Shown piece by piece: positions 44,201 through 53,727 of a stretch of 64,000 nt of DNA. Both the position numbers and the translations under genes were made by a program. The number at the start of each line of letters is the position of its first letter. Positions within the stretch are counted from its first letter, which is position 1. Source of the DNA: Meconema thalassinum (lineage: Eukaryota; Arthropoda; Insecta; Orthoptera; Tettigoniidae); the NCBI GenBank assembly GCA_946902985.2, contig OX336389.2:345562444-345626443 (forward strand), written 5' to 3'. The notes under the pieces were generated by a model that saw only the letters and a program-made list of their open reading frames with translations, had not been told where the DNA came from and searched no databases.

Positions 44201-44697
44201 AGCCCGACTCAGCGGTTTCTGCCGCGATATGACCGGACAGGCGTGGCTTCAGAACAGTGGGAGGGGAGTAGGACTGTCTAGCACGCATCACCGAAACGAA
44301 ATATCACGCGCACCGAGGGGTCAAGTTTGACACGATACGGTTTCTATATAAAAGTAGGATGAAAGGCAGCATTTTACTGAGTATATAGAAACATGAATCA
44401 CAATTCTACGCCCAGTAGTTTACTCTTTATGTTATTTTAAAACATGCTTCGATATGAGCCCCTTCTGAGTTGGGGAGCCAATGTAATGTTGCCAAGTCGT
44501 TGCACAATGACGAGCGGGTGAGCGAAGCTCTCGTCTACATTGCGTAGCATTATGTTATCACGGCCAAGTCCAAGCAGAGAATGAACGATGTTGCTACATC
44601 GGGACTCGGGGAGTCAGGACGTGTCACGTGTGCCAGAGGAGGTGTGAACGAATTCAAGTGCGTAACTGCATCGCGGCAGACATTCCTGAGTCGGGCT
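44201..44697. mobile_element. MITE with AGCCCGACTCAG inverted ends
   Basis: The left end AGCCCGACTCAG...TCTGCCGCGAT matches the inverted right end (44667-44697) in two blocks separated by five or so divergent bases. No clear target duplication and no ORF. Confidence 0.65.
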
Positions 44698-45589
44698 TTA
44701 CTAATAATAATACTGTACCATGAATGACAAAACCTATCTCATGTAAATGATCAATGGCGAATAAAATATTATTATCCTTATTCTCTTATTATTCTTACTG
44801 GCAAAGGCCAACCGAGCGAGTCCCCTTCGCTCTCTATATCGCTCCTCTAGCTGCAAAGTTTTTTACCTTCACAATGCCGGCAAAGATTAAGATACAAGCA
44901 GAGCCGGCGACTTTGGCGTGGAAACAAAAGAAAATAATTTCGTCTGAATATGAGAATTTCTTTCGTGGGAACAATCGAGAGCATGTCCCACATGAGATAC
45001 AAACTCTTGTGTTCTGTTTCAGCACCGATACCCCACCGATCTACCTCCGTCCACGCCAACAAAGAGGAAACTACATAAATACAGTAAGTTACTGTAGTTT
45101 CTTTTAAAACAGCACGTGCTCATTACAATTACGCAAAACCCATTTGTATTTCACTGACATGTATAACAGCGAATTACGTATAAATCGATTACGTAAATAT
45201 AAGGTTTAATTAACACGCATTCAAATTATATTTTGCCAGGTCCTAAAGAAATTGCATACAAATACGATTTACGCAGAACAGAGTTATGTAAAAAGCAGGT
45301 TCAACTGTATGCGACTTTAATCTATATTTATTGTTCATCCAACGACAGCAATTGGCATGGCTTGTCGTTGCTCAACTGCTACTAAAAGAGGCACAATTAG
45401 GTGTGTTAGTCTGTTACCGAGACGTCATTTCACTGTTGCCAGTGTATGGTACACAGAATACACGAGCAGAGCAAGAACCTATTGGCTTCGGTCTGGCCGA
45501 AAATTACTGCCTCTATTACAAACAAGGGGGTCTGGGGTGTGAGCCCCAGGTTAGGTTTGTTAATGTATGTAAAGCCTTCTTAACATAGA
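44698..45589. other. No gene recognised
   Basis: Contains an open frame at 44754-45107 with an internal Met (MPAKIKIQAEPATLAWKQKK...). I cannot assign it to a family. Confidence 0.4.
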
Positions 45590-46192
45590 AACACAACAAA
45601 GCAAATGAATTGAGCGGGTACAGCATAAAACAAACTCCACACGGTACCATATGCGTGGGGTTGGCAACATTTTATTTATCCTATAAACCACGTCCACAAT
45701 GGCCAACACAGTAGCACTGAATGACACAAAAACGAACAATATTTTTCTTGAAACATAAAGTAGCCAAAATAACTTTTTAAATTATGAAAAATACATCAGG
45801 AAATGAAGTAGGTTCGGAAATAGATGATCACTCCTCCGCTGTCAATAACCCACCTGTCGTCCCAAATTTGATAATGACTTATATAGATGAAACTCCAGCT
45901 GGGTCCGCCATTATGCACCTGAGTTAGCAACAAGTACAGTAGTGCCAACCCAACACATTCGGTATTATTTCATATCTGGTATCGTAAAACAAAAGAGTGC
46001 AGTCAAGTTAATGTGAAAGTGCGCCAAGTTTCAGACTTAAGTTGGACTTGGATTGTGCGAGTTGCGAGTTAACGATCTCCAATTTCAATCAAGAATATCA
46101 TAACGCGTCAATAATTTTCATCCAAACCAATGGTTTTCGCCTAGCACAATATTTTCATCCAGACCAATAATCATTAGCTAATATAAACACCA

Positions 46193-47302
46193 GGCATAGA
46201 TGATGTAGGCCACCGATTGATTTGCTATGCTGCATAGGTTATAAAGGTCTGATCAGGTTATTCCACTTGGTGTGTAGGATTTATGAGACAGGTGAGGTAC
46301 CTCTGATTTCAAGAAGAATGTTATCATCCCTATACCAAAGAAAACAGGAGCTGACAGATGTGAAGATTACCAACAATCAACTTGATCGTTCATGCTTCAA
46401 AGATCCTGACTAGAATAATTTACAAGAGGATGGAAAGGCAGATAGAAACAAAGTTGGGTCAAGACCAGTTTGGCTTCAGGAGAATCGTAGGAACAAGGGA
46501 AGCTCTACTAAGTCTTCGGCTGTCTTTGGAAGCTAGAATAAGGAAGGATAAGAGAACGTTCATGGCATTTGTAGACTTAGAAAACACCTTTGATAACGTT
46601 GATTGGAGTAAGTTGTTCGAAGTTTTGAAAACGATTGGATTAAAGTACAGGGATAGGAGGGTGCTCTAAAATCTATACAGAAACCAGGCAGCAGTTATTC
46701 GAGCGGAAGGACATGAGAGAGAAGCTGGTATTCAGAAAGGCAAAAGGCAATGAAGGAAATTGGAGAAAAATTCGAAGTAGGAGTAAAGATTCAAGGAGAA
46801 ATAATTACAACTCTGAGATTTGCTGATGACATGTCATCTTAGCCGACACACCCGAGGATTTGAATGAGATTTAAATAGTATGGATTCTATCTTGAGGAAA
46901 GACTTCATGATGAAAATTAATAAATGTAAAACAAAAGTACTGGAATCCAGTCGAAAGAAACCAGAAACCCCTAAGGATGTCGAATTGGCAGGTGAAAACC
47001 TAAAGGAAGTAGGAGACTGCTGTTACTTAGGAAGAAAAATAACCAGTGATGGATGAAGCAAAGAGAATATAAAAAGTAGGCTAGCACAAGCAAGGAAGGC
47101 TTTTCTACAGAAAAGGAATCTGTTGACATCGATTATAGATTTAGATATTAGGAAGTCTTTTTAAAGGCCTTCGTCTGGAGCGTGGCACTCTTTGGAAGTG
47201 AAACTTGGGACTGATGGAGTAGTAGAAACTATTAGCTCAGGACAGGGAAGCATGGATATCTGCATCAAACCAGTCAAAAGACTGAAGACTGAAAACAACA
47301 AC
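46193..47302 (+). mobile_element. RTE-clade LINE, copy 2, 5' truncated
   Basis: 1,110 bp with a perfect 10-bp duplication, ATAAACACCA, at 46183-46192 and 47303-47312. It has the same 3' end as copy 1 (AAGACTGAAGACT...CAACAAC). Begins inside the RT. Confidence 0.9.
46196..47240 (+). pseudogene. RTE-type RT fragment
   Basis: 46196 onward: GIDDV, CCIGYKGLIRLFHLVCRIYETGEV, a frameshift, then IVHASKILTRIIYKRMERQIETKLGQDQFGFRR and FVDLENTFDNVDW (46382-46669). A deletion near 46745 removes the RQGCNLSP block; LRFADD is recognisable near 46815 but frameshifted. Closely related to 315-3174 but more decayed. Confidence 0.85.
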
Positions 47303-47859
47303 ATAAACACCACTGGTTTTTGTCACGGACAGTGGGGGTAGTCACGCAACAATAATCTTTATCCAGGTCAATGGGTTTACCAATTATTTCTATATAACTT
47401 ACACATAGTTACAACGTTGCTTAAGTGTCGTGTGGTGCATTTTGTATTGGACATACTGGCAACTAGTGACATCAATGTGAGCACCTCGTTGCATGCGATT
47501 TGGCGGCAGTTTAACATACTAAATACACTGTCGAACATGGCTGCCGTTGTTAAAAGATCAATACCGTAAGTAAAAACACATATTTACGTAATTTAGCTCA
47601 TAGGCTATATTTCAGGTGCAGTAGTGACCAGGGTTACTAATTTGAATAGGTAATGTCGCTCAGAAGATATATACGTGCTAGAGGATGTAAATATGTGTAT
47701 TTATATCTCTTTTAAAACAGCTGCCATGTTCCGCCAGCGCTTGCATCTCGTTCAACTGTGAACAAGGTGCACTCCGGCAGTACACGTCAAGGGGCACACA
47801 TTGTTGCCAACATGTGGGATTCAAAATCAGTTGATAAAAAAAATAAACATTCACAGGGA

Positions 47860-48100
47860 TGTGTTAGGCTGTAACCATTGTCAAAAACCATTGATCTGGG
47901 CGTGTTAGGCTGTAACTATTGTCAAAAATCATTGGATTGGACAAAACGAAGGTTAGAATGGTCGGGTGTAGGCCTGGGCCGCGCGCAGCTAGCGGGGCAC
48001 GGTTGACACAAAACCATTGTTCTGGGCGTGTTAGGCTGTAACCATTGACAAAAACCATTGGATTAAAGGTTAGAATGGTCGGGTGTAGATGCGGCCTTGA
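47860..48100 (-). repeat. Satellite, about two units, inverted relative to the main array
   Basis: Same unit as 49256-50440, minus orientation: TGTTAGGCTGTAACCATTG, AAAACCATTG, GGTTAGAATGGTCGGGTGTAG. Confidence 0.85.
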
Positions 48101-49255
48101 CGTCCGGGTATCTTCTTGTTGCAGGTTACGTTTTATCCACCTAACTTACACTTCACAATGGCATTTTCCGCACGGTAGTGTTTTTGGTAGTAAAATGTGG
48201 GTTTGCAATAGCTTTAGCAACTTCTCAGGTTGATCATTGAACCGCCGATTGAAGATACTGATTGTTATCAGGCAACTTCGCAATCCATAGCGAATAAATG
48301 ATTCAATTTGGCACACTATCAAATGACCAGAGTGCTGCGCACGAATGATGCACACTAGAGAATGAACTGGGCGCATCTTTGATTTACATAGTAGCGTAAG
48401 GGCGAGGTTGGCAGTACTGTTTTGATGATGATTGCTTTGGACAATGGCTTCTACAGCTGTAATTTTGGCTATATAAGTCGTGATCTTATTGGGGACAGCT
48501 GGGTGGGTCACAGACGGCGGAGAAGGAAACATCTATTAAAGCATCATACCCTGATTTAATTCTCATCGTTTGATAAGGTATTTTGGCTAATTCATGTACT
48601 ATAGAGAATGTTATCGCTCGTTCTACGTTCATTCAGTGCTACCAAATAAATAGCGTTGGTTCAGCGAAAAGGTCTTGGAAAAAATTAGCCTACTGTCGGT
48701 TCTGAGAAAGTTGAACCCAGTATTGATTTTACGTATTATTTTATTTCAATGCCAAATTTGAAAATTCATCTCGAGTCATGAGTTTGTAAATTATGGATGC
48801 TGCTGATTTAGGCCTACATATAAACAATCATTAAAAAAAAATCTTGATAGGCCCACACGCCTGGCCAACAGTTTTTTCTTTTTTTTTTTCTTTGTGCCAC
48901 CAAAAAATTGACACTGAGGACACTAACAAGGGTTGGCAATAAAATGGTAGCACTGTATGAAGATAGAACAGGCGATAAAATTCTCTACAATACATGAATT
49001 AGCCAAAATACCTTATGAAACGATGAGAAATAAATCCGGGAGCGATGTTTTAATACATATTTCCTCCTCCGCTGTCTGTGACCCACCCAGCCATCCCAAA
49101 TAGGATCACGACTTGTATGGCCAAAATTACAGCTGTGGCCGCCATTAGTCCAAATCAATTATAATCGGTTGCAGTCGTGAGTATTAGGAACTCTTCGTTA
49201 GCCCCACTGGTCCGCTGGACTGTCATCAAAATAATACAGCCAACCTCGCCCTTAC

Positions 49256-50440
49256 AGTACTCAGCCCCGCCAGCTGCACGCGGCCAAAGGCAGCACCTAC
49301 CCCCGACCTTCTAACCTTCGTTTTGTCCAATCCATTGTTTTTTTGTCAATCGTTGCAGCCTAACGCGCCCAGATCAATGGTTTTGTGTGAACCGTGCCCC
49401 GCTGGCTGCGCGCGGTTAAAGGCCGCACCTACCCCCGACCATCTAACCTTTGTTTTGTCCAATCCATTGGTTTTTGACACTGGTTACAGCTTAATGCGCC
49501 CAGATCAATGGTTTTGTGTCAACCGTGTCCCGCTAGCTGTGAGCAGCCTTTTGGCCGCACCTACCCCCGACCTTCAAACCTTCGTTTGGTCCAATCCATT
49601 GGTTTTTGACAATGGTTACAGCCTAACGCTCCCAGATCGATGGTTTTGTGTCAACCATGCTCCTCTAACTGTGCATGGCCAAAGGTCGCACCTACCCCCG
49701 ACCATCTACCCTTCGTTTTGCCCAACCCATTGTTTTTTGACAATGGTTACAGCCTAACGCGCCCAGATTTATGGTTTTGTGTCACCCGTGCCCCGCTAGC
49801 TGCGCACGGCTTTTTGGCCGCACCTACCCCCGACCTTCTGACATTCATTTGGTCCAATCCATTGGTTTTTGACAATGGTTACAGCCTAACGCTTCCAGAT
49901 CAATGGTTTTGTGTCAACCATGCTCCGTTAACGATGCGCGGCCGAAGGCCGCACCTACCCCAGACCATCTAACCTTCGTTTTGCCCAATCCATTGGCTTT
50001 TGACAATGGGAACAGCCTAACGTGCCCAGATCAATGGTTTTGTGTCAACCGTGACCCGCTAGCTACGCACGGCCTTTCGGCCGCACCTACCCCCAACCTT
50101 CTAATCTTCGTTTGGTGCAATCCATTGGTTTTTGACAATGGTTACTGCCTAACGCGCCCAGATCAATGGTTTTGTGTCTACCGTGCCCCGCTAGCTGCAC
50201 CTACCCCCGACCTTCTAACCTTCATTTTGTCCAATCCATTGGTTTTTGACAATGGTTACAGCCTAACATGCCCAGATCAATGGTTTTGCGTCAACCGTGC
50301 CCCGCTAGCAGCACGCGCCAAAGGCCGCACCTACACCCAACCTTTGTTTTGTCCAATCCAATGGTTTTTGACAATGGTTACAGCCTATCGCACCCAGATC
50401 AAGGAGTTTTGACAATGAATACAGCCTAACGCGATGAATA
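49256..50440 (+). repeat. ~129-140 bp satellite, about nine units
   Basis: Each unit carries CTACCCCCGACCTTCTAACC, TTCGTTTTGTCCAATCCATT, GGTTTTTGACAATGGTTACA, GCCTAACGCGCCCAGATCAA and a GTGCCCCGCTAGCTGC end. Many units are 129 bases (43 codons), so plus-strand frames stay open across several units and translate as repeats of FDNGYSL.RPDQWFCVN.APL. Indels shift the frame between units at about 49640 and 49900. The openness is most simply explained by unit length, not by selection for protein. Confidence 0.88.
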
Positions 50441-50679
50441 TATTTTTGATCAACAGTGAATTTGTATCTCACATGTTGGCAACAATGTTTGCGCCTCGGT
50501 GTGTGCCACTAGAGTGCACCTTGTTGACAGTTGAACAAGATGAAAGGAAAGAAGCTTGTAGTTTTACGTGACCGTTAATCATGCGATCATAAGCCACGAG
50601 ATGAAAGCGTTGTCGAAACATGGCACCCGTTTCAAAATAGCAAGAAATAAAAACACATATTTATGAACTTTAGCACATA

Positions 50680-51249
50680 CACTCACCGGCAATAAAAGCG
50701 AAACACTACAAATTTCAGACTAAACACAATGTATGACCGTTCCAAACCTTGTATTAACCAAATACTATGGCATCACAACAATATGGCAATGTATCATAAG
50801 AGAATTACCTTAATTAGTACAATATTTGAAAAACATTATTGATGAAGACAATCACAACAGTGCACAAACAGGAATTTGGAAATGTCGAAACCTGGAATCC
50901 ATCGTAATGTAACACTGTATGATTACGAATATTGTAGACAAACCGTAATGTCCACAAAAATACGCGGCACGAGAATTCACAGCAATAAACCTTAAGACAG
51001 CCGTTTGTGGTTATTCTTGTCCAAAGGCGGGACACTGTAACATTAGTGTTGTGATTGTAACGATCAACAATGTTTATCAATATTATTGCGCTGAAACTTC
51101 TCAAATGAGCTAATTAACTCATGTTTAACTCACGACACATTGCCATGTCGCTGCAAAGTTACAACATTCAATTTATGCCAGGAATGAAACGGACAAACAT
51201 TGCGTTTAGTCTGAGGTTCTTAGTGTTTCGCTTTTTATGCCGGTGAGTG
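50680..51249. mobile_element. mariner-type MITE, TA target
   Basis: 570 bp. Ends CACTCACCGGCA(A)TAAAAGCG and the inverted CTTTTTATGCCGGTGAGTG; inversion continues weakly inward (AGACTAAACACAATG versus CATTGCGTTTAGTCT). TA flanks both sides (50678-50679 and 51250-51251). Sequence on both sides is continuous in the paralogue at 47585-47640, confirming an insertion. Confidence 0.85.
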
Positions 51250-51415
51250 TATATGAGGTTCAGTAGTGACCAGGGTTCGAAATTTCAATACGTAATATCG
51301 CCCAGAAGATGAAACAAGGTATGTAAAAGTCACATTCATGTCTGCTGCAAGTTCCACTTACATTCATAATTAATAAATAAATTACGTAACGAAACTTCAG
51401 TTGATTTAAACTTAC

Positions 51416-51550
51416 AGGATGCGGCCTCGGACTTCGATAAACCAATCCCTTGGGACTACCTCGCTTTTCCTTCACTTCGTAAACAATTTTCGAAGCAACT
51501 TTATACAACCTTGGGACCCTTATACGTGAACTTTCCTCTACAGCCATCAT
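51416..51550 (-). CDS. Nsun5: NSUN5-like rRNA cytosine-C5 methyltransferase, exon 1
   Basis: 45 codons from ATG at 51550-51548 (a second ATG follows immediately) to the donor GTAAGT at 51415-51410. It encodes VPRLYKVASKIVYEVKEKRG and SPKGLVYRSPRPHP. The pattern PR.YK.A..I...V.E..GS.K.L.Y is the usual NSUN5 N-terminus (human: GSIKGLVYSSN at the same place). It ends in phase 0, and exon 2 begins NLKGLHALV in phase 0. No signal peptide, as expected for a nucleolar enzyme. Two LINEs lie 209 and 239 bases upstream. Alternative reading as an isolated retrocopy is unlikely because of the perfect splice donor. Confidence 0.83.
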
Positions 51551-51747
51551 AACAACACCAGTAATTAAACAAGTACTCGAAGCTACATAACCCCTAAATA
51601 AATCAACATCTCTTCGCTATGGCTGCGTTATTACAATAAAGACTTTCTAGATTGAAACAATTTTTCTTTTTAGATCCTTCACAACTCTACGACGACAAAC
51701 ACCATTCACAGCATGCGATGTATGCGATGTATGTTGTTGGCTGTTAT
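51551..51747 (-). other. Presumed 5' UTR / proximal upstream of NSUN5-like gene
   Basis: Host sequence directly upstream of the start codon. With 53411-53430 and 58971 onward it forms one continuous stretch once the two TSD-flanked LINEs are removed. Confidence 0.5.
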
Positions 51748-51759
51748 CATTAGCATTAG

Positions 51760-53398
51760 TTGGTTGTTGGTTGTGTTGCGTTGCTGGACACAGAAGCTTC
51801 TTCGCCCAATAACATCCGGCAAGGGAATAGTCTACAGTAGCCATCGCAGTAAAATGCCGCAGCAAATTGGTCCATATGTTCAAAACCACTAATCTCTTGA
51901 ACTTCGTTTATCACATTGCAACTGATGTCCACATTATCCTCTTCACTATCGAAGCTGATCTTTAGCACTGATGTCTAAATTTATGTAATTATCGCACACG
52001 CCAAATATGAGAAATCAGGGAAACAAGATCTATCCGTATATTTATATGGGTGACCAAAAAACCGAAAACCACACCCAGGAGCACCAGAAAGAATAACGGG
52101 AAGGACCCCCTAGGAGCCCACCTAAGATTTTACAATTGAAATGGAAGGTGATCCAAATATGACATAATAGCATCCACCAATGGAACTGTAGGACTATGTA
52201 CAAGTGACGCGACGTTTAACGGCAAGGGATAAGCAAGTCGCCTCAATTTCTCCAACATAATGTCCCGCTGCGGATTGAAGGTTTCGCACTGAAACAATAT
52301 GTGATGTAATGTACCTCGTGCCCTACCACATACACACCTATCATTGTCCCTGAGATGCATGCGCTCCAAAGCTACTGGTGTAAGAGCGTGCTGGAACCGC
52401 ATTCGAATGATGGTAATAATATGACGCCGCGAATATTTTCCGACCCGGAACCAAGGCGCTGTAGTTACGGATGGTTTTATTAAGAAAAAATGTTTTGCTT
52501 TACATTTTGCTATCTCGGTCCATTCATTTTGCCAAGCACTAACGACTCGCTGATGAATTATCGGTACTATATCCGGATACGGTATCCCGATATTATACAC
52601 TGTACCCTGACCGCATGCCGCATTCTTAGCCCAGAGATCGACTGTTTCGTTTCCTGCTATATGACAATGCCCAGGAATCCACATGATGACCACGTCTTGT
52701 CCTGTGAGGGTGAATGTATGGAAATATTGCACTATTTGATAGAGATACCAATTATTTGAGTGCAGAAAATGAGGTAAGGCATTAATAACACTCAAAGATT
52801 CCGTGCATATTAGCGCGTGATGTAAACGATGGGCATGAATATAGTGACAAGCCTGGCGTATAGCAAAGAGTTCAGCTGTAAAGATTGTAAGATGAGGGGG
52901 GAGGCAATAAGTGCGACTAACCTGTAAATCAGGAGAGTAAAAAGCCGACCCCACGCGATCCGGTCGAACCATCTTTGAACCATCCGTATAAAAAATCTTA
53001 TAATCGGAATACAAATCCTGAATATCTCGAAATGCACGAGAAATGATATTCGGATGATGCTTGAACATTTGAAATAGCAATGGAAAGGAATTATGCAGAA
53101 TCTTAGGTTGGGTATGCAAAACCTTGTAGGGGATTGTATATGGAAGTGCTAAACGGGTTTGTAACACATCCTTCCTGAAGGGTTGTAAAATCTCATAAGC
53201 TATGACCAGTGCCGGTTTATGTGAGCGATCTAAACGATTTTGTGCGTAATATTCCATCAGAAGTTGTAATTTAGAGATAATCGGAGACGCCACTAACGAC
53301 AATTTGTAGGCCAAATATTTGCCCGCTATAAATGTGCGTCGATGTGACAAAGGTAACTCACCGGCTTCCACCAACAATGCACTCGTGGGGGTGGAGGC
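51760..53398 (-). mobile_element. I-like LINE, 5'-truncated copy with 12-bp TSD
   Basis: A perfect 12-bp duplication, CATTAGCATTAG, at 51748-51759 and 53399-53410. The 3' UTR ends in CAACCAACAACCAA and contains TATTGGGCGAAGA...TGTGTCCA, matching the 3' UTR of the full-length neighbour. It holds only the C-terminal third of ORF2. Confidence 0.9.
52130..53398 (-). CDS. I-like ORF2 C-terminal part: RNase H domain
   Basis: About 421 codons, open to the stop, aligned to residues about 813-1235 of the full-length ORF2 below. The RNase H domain reads IFYTDGSKM (first catalytic Asp present), TAELFAIRQ (Glu), CTESLSVINAL (the expected Asp is Glu) and WIPGHCHIAGNETVDLWAK (Asp). The C-terminal knuckle CVCGRARGTLHHILFQC follows. 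It has no start of its own. Sequence differs substantially from the neighbour, so it belongs to another subfamily. Confidence 0.85.
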   Translation of the reverse strand, partial: ASTPTSALLVEAGELPLSHRRTFIAGKYLAYKLSLVASPIISKLQLLMEYYAQNRLDRSHKPALVIAYEILQPFRKDVLQTRLALPYTIPYKVLHTQPKILHNSFPLLFQMFKHHPNIISRAFRDIQDLYSDYKIFYTDGSKMVRPDRVGSAFYSPDLQVSRTYCLPPHLTIFTAELFAIRQACHYIHAHRLHHALICTESLSVINALPHFLHSNNWYLYQIVQYFHTFTLTGQDVVIMWIPGHCHIAGNETVDLWAKNAACGQGTVYNIGIPYPDIVPIIHQRVVSAWQNEWTEIAKCKAKHFFLIKPSVTTAPWFRVGKYSRRHIITIIRMRFQHALTPVALERMHLRDNDRCVCGRARGTLHHILFQCETFNPQRDIMLEKLRRLAYPLPLNVASLVHSPTVPLVDAIMSYLDHLPFQL

Positions 53399-53430
53399 CA
53401 TTAGCATTAGATTTGTCTTCTTCTTTTTAT

Positions 53431-53460
53431 TCTAATGTTGTTGTTGTTGTTGTTGTGGTA
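53431..53460. repeat. (GTT)n tail of the full-length I-like LINE
   Basis: Reads as an ACA/AAC-repeat 3' tail on the minus strand. The first ten bases are the target duplication. Confidence 0.8.
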
Positions 53461-53727
53461 AGGTTGGTGGACACAGTTGAACTCTTCGCCCAATATCTTC
53501 TGTATCGAATTCACCAACGTTGCACATCACATTCACACGCCATGTTTTTGAACACCGACGAAAGATAACTAACCTAATCGTTCACCTTAGAAAATAATGA
53601 TGTAGATACGTTCCAGAGCACATCGATACTCACGTAAATTTGGAAAGGGGTCAGAAAAATCAGTACATACAGACTTCATGACATATCATAAAACATTGCG
53701 AAAAAAAAAGGGCGAGGAAAACTTAAC

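Larger units (their letters stand above)
45590..47690 (+). mobile_element. Partial second copy of the inverted-repeat/satellite element, split by RTE copy 2
   Basis: 45715-45940 matches 48950-49160 (AGCCAAAATA, CTCCTCCGCTGTC, GACCCACC...CCCAAAT, ACAGCTG-like end). 46120-46182 and 47313-47345 match the satellite word CCAATGGTTTT. 47500-47690 matches 50610-50679 plus 51250-51320 (GTCGAACATGG, AAAACACATATTTA, CAGTAGTGACCAGGGTT). It is thus a right-half copy in direct orientation, lacking the left arm. RTE copy 2 is inserted at 46193-47302. Confidence 0.6.
47691..50679. mobile_element. Inverted-repeat element with satellite in its arms
   Basis: Left arm about 47691-48660 and right arm about 48940-50679 are inverted copies. 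Matching blocks are 48410-48660 with 48940-49260 (TAAGGGCGAGGTTGGC, AGCTGTAATTTTGGC, CAGCTGGGTGGGTCACAGAC, TAAGGTATTTTGGCTAATTC) and 47705-47820 with 50455-50540 (CCAACATGTGGGAT versus TCTCACATGTTGG). The satellite lies between these blocks in each arm: two units on the left, nine on the right. 48110-48380 is present only on the left. The spacer 48660-48940 has no ORF. Superfamily unknown; the layout is foldback-like. Confidence 0.65.
21572..51415 (-). other. Nsun5: Intron 1 of the NSUN5-like gene (29,844 bp)
   Basis: Bounded by GTAAGT at 51415 and TTATTTCAG ending at 21572 on the minus strand. Nearly everything in it is transposon-derived on both strands. The intron claim depends on exons 1 and 2 belonging to the same transcript, which phase and family homology support. 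Confidence 0.75.

Noticed and set aside
44754..45107. 117-codon ORF containing MPAKIKIQAEPATLAWKQKK as a host exon
   Set aside because: No recognised family and no convincing splice pair; kept only as unassigned sequence.
49323..50412. Three overlapping plus-strand ORFs as genes
   Set aside because: They translate a satellite; openness follows from unit length, and the frame shifts between units.
51647..51968. Overlapping minus ORFs of 70-80 codons upstream of NSUN5 exon 1
   Set aside because: They run across the boundary of the truncated LINE (target duplication at 51748-51759) and lie partly in its 3' UTR. Reconstructed host sequence has a stop upstream.
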